This document shows positions 58,472-64,000 of a stretch of DNA of 64,000 nt, in pieces. The stretch lies in assembly GCA_944349855.1 (NCBI GenBank), contig CALVNS010000001.1:1-64000 (forward strand), written 5' to 3'. Position numbers and translations under genes: made by a program. Within the stretch, counting starts at the first letter, position 1; each line of letters begins with the position of its first letter. The DNA comes from an uncultured Eubacteriales bacterium (GTDB taxonomy: Bacteria > Bacillota > Clostridia > Christensenellales > Aristaeellaceae). The notes under the pieces are model-generated. The model saw only the letters and a list, made by a program, of their open reading frames with translations, was not told the DNA's origin and did not search any database.

Positions 58472-60475
58472 GTGGAGAAATTGCGCTTTGGCGTCGCCTA
58501 TTATGACGAGTACATGCCCTACGATCGCCTGGAGCAGGACGTGCGCATGATGCGCGAGGCAGGCATCAACACCGTGCGCATCGCCGAATCCACCTGGAGC
58601 ACGCTGGAGCCCCAGCCGGGCGTGTTCGACTTTTCGCATGTCGACCGCGTGTTGGACGCGATGGGCCGCGCGGGCATCGACGTGATCGTCGGCACGCCCA
58701 CGTACGCCGTGCCGGCCTGGATGGTCAGGCGCCACCCGGGCGTACTCGCCCAGACGCACGCCGGCCCAGGCCGCTACGGCCCGCGCCAGATCATGGACAT
58801 CACCGATCCGGACTACCTGCGCTACGCCGAGCGCGTCATCCGCAAGCTGATCGGCCACGTGTGCGGCCACCCGGCCGTCGTGGGCTATCAGCTGGACAAC
58901 GAGACGAAGCACTACGACGTGTGCGGCGAGCGCGTGCAGCGGCGCTTTGTGGCGTGGCTCCGGGCGCAGTTTGGCACGACAGACGCGCTCAACGCGGCGT
59001 TCGGCCTGGACTACTGGAGCAACCGCGTCGACGACTGGGACGACTTTCCGGACGTGCGCAACACGATCAACGCCAGCCTGCGCGGCGCGTTCGAGCGCTT
59101 CCGCCGGGAACTGGTGACGGAGTTTCTCGCCTGGCAGGCGTCCATCGTGCGCGAGTACGCCCGGCCCGGTCAGTTCCTGACGCACAACTTCGACTTTGCA
59201 TGGCGCAATCACTCCTACGGCGTGCAGCCGGCGGTCGATCACAAGCAGGCCGCGCAGTGCCTGACCGTCGCGGGCTGCGACATCTATCACCCCTCGCAGG
59301 ACGGCCTGACCGGCATGGAGATCGCCTTCGGCGGGGCGATCACGCGCGGGCTGCTGCGCGCGCCCTACCTCGTGCTGGAGACGCAGGCGCAGGGCTTCCC
59401 CTGCTGGACGCCGTACCCCGGCCAGCTGTTCCTGCAGGCGATGAGCCACCTGGCGCACGGCGCGCACATGGTCGAGTACTGGCACTGGCACTCGATCCAC
59501 AACGCCATCGAGACCTACTGGAAGGGCCTGCTCAGCCACGACTTCCTGCCCGGCGAGCCGTACCGGGAGGCCTGCCGCATTGGCGAGGCGATGCGCCGCC
59601 TTGCGCCGGCGATTGCGGACCTGCGCGTGAAGAGCCGCTGCGCCATCCTCGTGAGCAACGGTGCGCTGACCGCCGTGGAGAGCTTCCCCATCGGCAGCGC
59701 GGACGAGCCCTGCGACTACAACCGCGTCTTCCGCTTCCTGCACGACGCCTTCTACCGGGCCAACGTGCCCGTGGACGTGCTCTTCCCCGAGGATGCGGAC
59801 GGCCTGGACCGCTACGACCTGGTCGCCGTGCCCGCGCTCTACGCAGCGCCGGAGTCGCTGCTCGCCCGCCTGCGCGACTATGCGCTGGGCGGCGGCACGC
59901 TGCTGTGCACGTTCAAGACGGCCTTTTCGGATGAGCACGTCAAGGTCTATCCCGACCGGCAGCCGCACCTGCTCGCGGACGCGCTCGGCGTGAGCTACAG
60001 CGAGTTCACGTATCCGTGCGGCGTCACGCTCTCCGGCGTCGGCCTGCCCGCGGAGCAGCGCCGCGTGCGCAGCTTCATGGAGCTGGTCACGCCCGCTCCG
60101 GGCGCGCAGGTGCTGTGCCGCTACGAGCACCCGCACTGGGGCCGCTACGCCGCCTTCACGCGCAACGCCTGCGGCAATGGCCATGCCTATTACCTGGCCT
60201 GCCTGACGTCGGACGAGGCGCTGGACGCCCTCCTGCCCGGCGTGCTGGCCGATGCGGGCATCTCCCTGGACGGCCTGCCGCGCTTCCCGCTGTGCGTGCG
60301 CATGCTCGAGGGCGAGGGCCGGCGCGCGCGCTTCTACCTGAATTACTCGGACGATGCGCGGGACATCCGTGCGCTCGAGGGCGGCGTGGATGCGCTCACG
60401 GACGAGTCGGTCGCACAGGATGCGTCCCTCACGCTCGGACCCTGGGGCGTGCGCATCGTGCTCAGCCGGGCGTGA
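58472..60475 (+). CDS. Beta-galactosidase, glycoside hydrolase family 42
   Basis: 667 residues from the GTG at 58472 (AAAGGAGGT seven bases upstream); the frame is open further left only by chance. The GH42 TIM barrel begins FGVAYYDEYMPYDRLEQDVRMMREAGINTVRIAESTWSTLEP. The acid/base Glu is in VVGYQLDNETKHY near 145, and the nucleophile Glu is probably in YLVLETQAQGF near 310. The trimerisation domain (about 395-600) and a small C-terminal beta domain follow. There is no signal peptide, so it acts inside the cell on imported galactosides. It has no transporter gene beside it. Confidence 0.93.
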   Translation: MEKLRFGVAYYDEYMPYDRLEQDVRMMREAGINTVRIAESTWSTLEPQPGVFDFSHVDRVLDAMGRAGIDVIVGTPTYAVPAWMVRRHPGVLAQTHAGPGRYGPRQIMDITDPDYLRYAERVIRKLIGHVCGHPAVVGYQLDNETKHYDVCGERVQRRFVAWLRAQFGTTDALNAAFGLDYWSNRVDDWDDFPDVRNTINASLRGAFERFRRELVTEFLAWQASIVREYARPGQFLTHNFDFAWRNHSYGVQPAVDHKQAAQCLTVAGCDIYHPSQDGLTGMEIAFGGAITRGLLRAPYLVLETQAQGFPCWTPYPGQLFLQAMSHLAHGAHMVEYWHWHSIHNAIETYWKGLLSHDFLPGEPYREACRIGEAMRRLAPAIADLRVKSRCAILVSNGALTAVESFPIGSADEPCDYNRVFRFLHDAFYRANVPVDVLFPEDADGLDRYDLVAVPALYAAPESLLARLRDYALGGGTLLCTFKTAFSDEHVKVYPDRQPHLLADALGVSYSEFTYPCGVTLSGVGLPAEQRRVRSFMELVTPAPGAQVLCRYEHPHWGRYAAFTRNACGNGHAYYLACLTSDEALDALLPGVLADAGISLDGLPRFPLCVRMLEGEGRRARFYLNYSDDARDIRALEGGVDALTDESVAQDASLTLGPWGVRIVLSRA

Positions 60476-60487
60476 CCGGCAAAAATC

Positions 60488-60527
60488 AAGCGGCCTGTAC
60501 GCAGGATGTGCGCGCAGGCCGCTTTTC
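60488..60527. terminator. Bidirectional terminator between GH42 and uxuA
   Basis: 10-bp stem (60488-60497 with 60515-60524), with Ts on both outer sides (TTTTC on plus, TGATTTTT on minus). Confidence 0.75.
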
Positions 60528-60552
60528 ATGTGCCGTTTGTGTTTTTTCAGGG

Positions 60553-61599
60553 TCAGCCGCGGGCCTTTTCGCAGGCCTCGAACAGCCCGTTGAGGTAGGC
60601 CGCGCCCAGCGCGCGGTCGTACAGTCCGTAACCGGGCTTTCCCGTCTCGCCCCAGATCATGCGCCCATGGTCCGGGCGCACGTAGCCGTCAAAGCCCGTC
60701 TCGACCAGCGCGCGGACGATCTCGTACATGTCCAGGCTGCCGCAGGCGGACAGGTGCGCGCACTCCTCAAAGCTGCCGTCCGGCAGGTTGAGCACGTTGC
60801 GGATGTGCATGAAGTGGATGCGTCCCATGGCGCTGTACTTGCGCACCATCGCCGGCACGTCGTTGCTGGCGGCGCAGCCTAGGCTGCCGGTGCACAGCGT
60901 CAGGCCGTTGGCCGGACTGTCGACGAGCCCCAGCAGCCGGTCGAGATTGCGCTCGCACGTGACGATGCGCGGCAGGCCAAAGATCGGGTAGGGCGGATCG
61001 TCCGGGTGAATCGCCATCTTCACGCCGCAGGCCTCGGCCACGGGCACGACGGCCCGCAGGAAATACGCAAGATTGCGCCAGAGTCCCTCCTCGCCCACCT
61101 GTGCGTAGGCCTCAAACAGCGCGCGCATCTCGCCCTTTTCATAGCTGGCGTCCCAGCCGGGCAGGGAGAGGCCGTCCTTGAGCGGATCCAGGCCGCGCAG
61201 CTGGTCCATGTACATGACCAGGCTCGTCGAGCCGTCCGCGCCCGGCCGGTCCAGCTGCGTGCGCGTCCAGTCGAAGACCGGCATGAAGTTGTAGCACACG
61301 CACTTGACGCCATACTTCGCCACGCGCCGGATGTTCTCCTGATAGGACGCGATGTACCCATCGCGCGTAGGCCGGCCCAGCTTGATGTCCTCGTGCACGG
61401 GGATGCTCTCCACCACGTCGAACACCAGGCCTGCCTCCGCGCACTGCTCCTGCAAGCGCCTCAGGCTCTCCTCGGGCCAGACCTCACCCGGGCGCACGTC
61501 GTACACCGCGCTGACGACGCTGCGCATGCCCGGGATCTGGCGGATCTGCCAGAGCTTGACCGGATCGTCCGGTCCATACCAGCGAAACGACATCTTCAT
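60553..61599 (-). CDS. uxuA: Mannonate dehydratase UxuA
   Basis: 348 residues from the ATG at 61599 (AAGGAG nine bases upstream; the ATG two codons later is also possible). Family stretches: [69 protein letters not shown], and HFMHIRNV. It dehydrates D-mannonate to 2-keto-3-deoxygluconate in glucuronate breakdown. The other uxu/kdg genes are not here. It lies 43 bp after the DUF308 gene, so read-through from the trmD operon is possible. Confidence 0.95.
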   Translation of the reverse strand: MKMSFRWYGPDDPVKLWQIRQIPGMRSVVSAVYDVRPGEVWPEESLRRLQEQCAEAGLVFDVVESIPVHEDIKLGRPTRDGYIASYQENIRRVAKYGVKCVCYNFMPVFDWTRTQLDRPGADGSTSLVMYMDQLRGLDPLKDGLSLPGWDASYEKGEMRALFEAYAQVGEEGLWRNLAYFLRAVVPVAEACGVKMAIHPDDPPYPIFGLPRIVTCERNLDRLLGLVDSPANGLTLCTGSLGCAASNDVPAMVRKYSAMGRIHFMHIRNVLNLPDGSFEECAHLSACGSLDMYEIVRALVETGFDGYVRPDHGRMIWGETGKPGYGLYDRALGAAYLNGLFEACEKARG

Positions 61600-61642
61600 C
61601 ACACATCGCTCCTTGCGTGCAACTTGGGCATGAGGCGCGCCA

Positions 61643-62191
61643 TCAGCGGCGCAGGTTGCGGATCTGCCGGGACACATAGAAGATGTCCCACAGGTTGATG
61701 ATGCCATCCACGCACAGCACCGCGCCGATGAACGCCGTCGCCAGGTTCAGCGAGAACATGGGATTGGCGATCAGCACGACGCCCAGCAGCACGCTCAGCG
61801 CCGAAAACGCCAGCTCCAGCCCCCACGCGCCGTAGCCCACGCGGCGCAGCTCCAGCGCGGTGCGCACGCGCGACGTGCCGTCGATCACGACCAGCAGGCC
61901 CAGCAGGATCGGCAGCAGTCCGAGCAACAGCGCCGGACGGATCAGCAGCACCAGGCCCACGAGCAGCAGCACCACGCCGGCCGACATATTGACAAAGAGC
62001 ACCTCGACGCCCTGCGCAGTAAAGTAGCGAAACAGCTTATATACGCCCAGCACGACCGCCGCCGCGCCCAGCACGCCGCAGATCACGTTCATCGCGCCCT
62101 GCGGCCAGAGCATCAGCACCAATCCCAGCGCGATATAGCCGGCAGACATGCCAGTAAAGATCCCGCGAATGCGCTTTTCCTCGCTCCACAT
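61643..62191 (-). CDS. DUF308 (HdeD-like) six-helix membrane protein
   Basis: 182 residues from the ATG at 62191 (GGGGAGG upstream), which lies one base after the trmD stop. Six hydrophobic helices in three pairs, with the repeat [27 protein letters not shown] and [34 protein letters not shown], as in HdeD/DUF308. HdeD proteins are linked to acid stress in enterics, but the general function is unknown. Confidence 0.85.
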   Translation of the reverse strand: MWSEEKRIRGIFTGMSAGYIALGLVLMLWPQGAMNVICGVLGAAAVVLGVYKLFRYFTAQGVEVLFVNMSAGVVLLLVGLVLLIRPALLLGLLPILLGLLVVIDGTSRVRTALELRRVGYGAWGLELAFSALSVLLGVVLIANPMFSLNLATAFIGAVLCVDGIINLWDIFYVSRQIRNLRR

Positions 62192-62192
62192 C

Positions 62193-62981
62193 TCAAGGCC
62201 TCCCCTTTTCCATCGTCGATGCTTTCCCCGCTTCCATCCCGCGCGCCTGCGCCGCTTCGCGCAGCACCCGATCATAGATCTTGCGCTGGCGCTTGGTCAT
62301 CTCCAGCCCCTGCACGAGCTCCGGCCGTCGCGCGAGCGTGATGCGTAGCGACTGCTCAAAGCGCCAGTCCTCAATCAGCGCGTGGTTGCCCTCCAGCAGG
62401 ACGGCTGGCACCTCCAGGCCCTCGAACACGCGGGGGCGCGTGTACTGCGGATACTCCAGCAGGCCGCTGGAGAAGGATTCGGTCTGCGCGCTCTCCTCGC
62501 AGCCGAGCACGCCCGGGATCAGCCGGGCCACCGCGTCGGCCACGACCATGGCCGCCAGCTCCCCGCCGGTGAGCACGTAGTCGCCGATGGACAGCTCCTC
62601 GTCGACGCACAGGTCGATCGCCCGCTGGTCAAGCCCCTCGTAGTGCCCGCACAGCAGGATCAGCTCCTCCTCGCGCGCCAGCTCCTCGGCCTTGCGCTGC
62701 GTCAGCGTCTGCCCGCGCGGGGACAGATAGATGCGCCGGCCCGAAAAGCCATCGCCCATCGCATGGCGCATCGCGTCCACGACCGGCTGTGCCAGCATGA
62801 CCATGCCCGCGCCGCCGCCGAACGGATCGTCGTCTGTGTTCTTGTGCTTGCGCTGGGAGAAGGGGCGGATGTCAATCACCTCGAAGGTGATCAGCCCCTT
62901 TTCCTGCGCACGTCCCAGGATGCTTGCGTTCAGCACAGGCGCAAACATCTCTGGAAAGATCGTCAGTATCTTGATCTTCAT
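62193..62981 (-). CDS. trmD: tRNA (guanine(37)-N1)-methyltransferase TrmD
   Basis: 262 residues. The SPOUT core is clear: KILTIFPEMFAPVLNASILGRA, the catalytic Asp region DDDPFGGGAGMVM, LLCGHYEGLDQRAI, and SIGDYVLTGGELAAMVVADAVARLIPGVL. The C-terminus is longer than average by a charged tail of about 20 residues. TrmD makes m1G37 next to the anticodon and prevents frameshifting. Instead of the common rimM upstream and rplS downstream, it overlaps an unknown gene by four bases and is followed by a DUF308 gene. Confidence 0.96.
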   Translation of the reverse strand: MKIKILTIFPEMFAPVLNASILGRAQEKGLITFEVIDIRPFSQRKHKNTDDDPFGGGAGMVMLAQPVVDAMRHAMGDGFSGRRIYLSPRGQTLTQRKAEELAREEELILLCGHYEGLDQRAIDLCVDEELSIGDYVLTGGELAAMVVADAVARLIPGVLGCEESAQTESFSSGLLEYPQYTRPRVFEGLEVPAVLLEGNHALIEDWRFEQSLRITLARRPELVQGLEMTKRQRKIYDRVLREAAQARGMEAGKASTMEKGRP

Positions 62982-63565
62982 TCTTCCTCCGGAGGCAAGA
63001 GCTGCGGACGCTGCGCGTCCAGGCGCTCCAGCAGCTCGTACATGCGCTCCTCCTCCGTGTCGATGGAGAGCACCTCAATGTCGCGCAGGGGCACGGTCTC
63101 CTCCTCCGCGGGCCGGCCGAAGAAATCCATCAGCTGCAGCGTCACGCGCAGGTCATTCAGGTCCTTCACGCGTCCGGTGAGCATCTCATCCCCGATGAGT
63201 ACGCTGATCACGTATCGCTTTTCCAGGCAATGCTGCAGCGCGCGGCGAAGGATGTCGTCGTCCTCCTCCAGCGGCGCCTCGAAAAACGTCACGTGCTGCT
63301 GGCGATAGTGCGACAGCAGCATCGCCAGGCGCTGCTCATACTCCTCGCCCGAGAGCACCTGCAGCACGTCCGACGTGCGGCGCAGGCGCCAGCCGTCCAG
63401 CTTGCCCCACGGCGTGACCTCCGCCATGAGCAGGTGGCGGCTGCTGACGCACTCCACAAACCCCGCGCAGAAGCCCTCCGGGTCGCGTGGATCCGTATAG
63501 ACCGACGCCAGCGCGCCCTGCGCGGCGATCAGCCGAAGGACGTATAGCGTATAACCGTTGTTCAT
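62978..63565 (-). CDS. Unknown protein coupled to trmD, two small beta-barrel-like halves
   Basis: 195 residues, with AGGAGGG before the ATG and a four-base overlap with trmD. The two halves look alike: GFVECVSSRHLLMAEVTPWGKLDGWRLRRTSDVLQVLSGEEYEQRL (about 35-80) and SVLIGDEMLTGRVKDLNDLRVTLQLMDFFG with VPLRDIEVLSIDTEEERMYELL (about 122-180). Each could be an Sm/Hfq-like or SH3-like barrel with a conserved Asp-Ile/Val strand. No RimM PRC pattern is recognised. Position and coupling suggest a tRNA- or ribosome-related role, but that is inference. Confidence 0.55.
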   Translation of the reverse strand: MNNGYTLYVLRLIAAQGALASVYTDPRDPEGFCAGFVECVSSRHLLMAEVTPWGKLDGWRLRRTSDVLQVLSGEEYEQRLAMLLSHYRQQHVTFFEAPLEEDDDILRRALQHCLEKRYVISVLIGDEMLTGRVKDLNDLRVTLQLMDFFGRPAEEETVPLRDIEVLSIDTEEERMYELLERLDAQRPQLLPPEEE

Positions 63566-63574
63566 GAGGCCCTC

Positions 63575-64000
63575 CTATCGGCCCTGTTGGGCGAAGCAGT
63601 GGTAGGCGCGCCGGCCGAAGACATCAACCGTCTCCAGGCAGGGCGTGCCCGAGAGCACGGGGATCTCCAGCGCGTCGGGCAGGCGCGGCCTTTGCTTGCT
63701 GCGCGCGGCGTTTGCGTAGGGATGAAACGCGTCGCCGCGCAGAAATCCTGCGGACCACTGATCCACGGCGTCCAGCCCTTCGAAGTTGCCGCGCTCCGGC
63801 TCGATCTCATAGCCGTCCAGATGCACGGTGTAAAAGCCGATGCCCACCGCCATCGACGCAAACACGCGCGCCTTCACGTCTGACGGCGGCGCTTCCAGCT
63901 CCATCTTGCAGCCGAGCAGACGCTTGCGCGAGACGGTCTGCGCAGTCAAGCTCCGATCAACGCCCAGAAAGCGTCTTCCATTTCGGGCGGCGGCGTCCAG
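63575..64000 (-). CDS. Unknown protein, cut by the window edge
   Basis: The frame is open from the right edge to the stop at 63575, giving 141 residues; a TTG at 63949 and an ATG at 63907 lack ribosome sites, so the true start probably lies beyond 64000. The visible part includes NGRRFLGVDRSLTAQTVSRKRLLGCKMELEAPPSD, FASMAVGIGFYTVHLDGYEIEPERGNFEGLD and GDAFHPYANAARSKQRPRLPDALEIPVL. No family is recognised. It ends nine bases before the gene coupled to trmD and shares its ribosome site region, so it is probably in the same operon. Confidence 0.55.
   Translation of the reverse strand: MDAAARNGRRFLGVDRSLTAQTVSRKRLLGCKMELEAPPSDVKARVFASMAVGIGFYTVHLDGYEIEPERGNFEGLDAVDQWSAGFLRGDAFHPYANAARSKQRPRLPDALEIPVLSGTPCLETVDVFGRRAYHCFAQQGR

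Noticed and set aside
58328-60529. A 996-residue minus-strand frame continuing the inositol phosphatase upstream
   Set aside because: It crosses the gene's own promoter and ribosome site and is antisense to the clear GH42 gene.

Overview
This window comes from a GC-rich, low-mobility chromosome of a Gram-positive anaerobe, most likely an uncultured gut Clostridia lineage (Christensenellales-like is plausible, but the sequence alone cannot settle it). Evidence: Firmicute-type genes (TmcAL/YlbM next to YlbJ, FloA with NfeD, Rex, a CtsR-type box before clpB, VanW/G5 and SpoIID-type envelope proteins, FeoA/FeoB with a small Cys-rich partner), sigma-A promoters with 17-bp spacers, Shine-Dalgarno sites before most starts, and frequent GTG/TTG starts. 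No tRNA, rRNA, CRISPR array, insertion sequence or prophage block was seen. The one gene-free stretch over 300 bases (33143-33626) is explained by a 6S RNA gene.

Layout. 1-1.7 kb: end of tmcAL and a YlbJ-like gene (+). 1.8-4.2 kb: a polar amino-acid ABC transporter (-). 4.3-5.2 kb: lipid kinase (+). 5.3-7.9 kb: TetR regulator with a perfect palindromic operator and a polytopic membrane protein. 8-10.3 kb: rex and a VanW/G5 protein. 10.4-13.5 kb: nfeD-floA-unknown-LytTR regulator operon. 13.5-14.7 kb: two tandem uracil-DNA glycosylases. 14.8-17.3 kb: SH3 exported protein, small membrane protein, TrmL, and a receiver-like orphan. 17.4-26.9 kb: nucleotide and amidotransferase block (purB, purC, hisF, hisH, carB, carA, purA). 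27-29.5 kb: SH3-repeat exported protein and dapF. 29.7-32 kb: DUF1538 membrane protein with a tandem PII-like protein (+). 32-36.5 kb: aldo/keto reductase, 6S RNA, clpB. 36.5-37.2 kb: ECF sigma factor overlapping a 44-residue protein. 37.2-41.1 kb: two sugar-type enzymes, then the paired TIGR03915/TIGR03916 DNA-metabolism proteins. 41.2-49.1 kb: one 2617-residue secreted repeat protein. 49.3-53.2 kb: acyl-ACP thioesterase, serine recombinase, SpoIID-SH3 protein, pyrophosphatase. 53.4-56.5 kb: feoA-feoB-Cys-rich protein-sirtuin operon (+). 56.6-61.6 kb: hydrolase, inositol-phosphatase-like enzyme, GH42 beta-galactosidase, mannonate dehydratase. 61.6-64 kb: DUF308 protein, trmD and two unknown genes.

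How it works together. Most of the window is housekeeping: de novo purine, pyrimidine, histidine and diaminopimelate synthesis, stress control (ClpB, Rex, 6S RNA, FloA) and iron uptake, plus a set of exported SH3b or repeat proteins acting at the cell surface. The least explained elements are the DUF1538/tandem-PII pair, the radical SAM/DUF4130 pair, the giant SdrD_B-type protein with no visible cell-wall anchor, the ECF sigma factor with a miniature overlapping partner, and palindromes that enclose or overlap the -35 boxes of purA, carA and purC.
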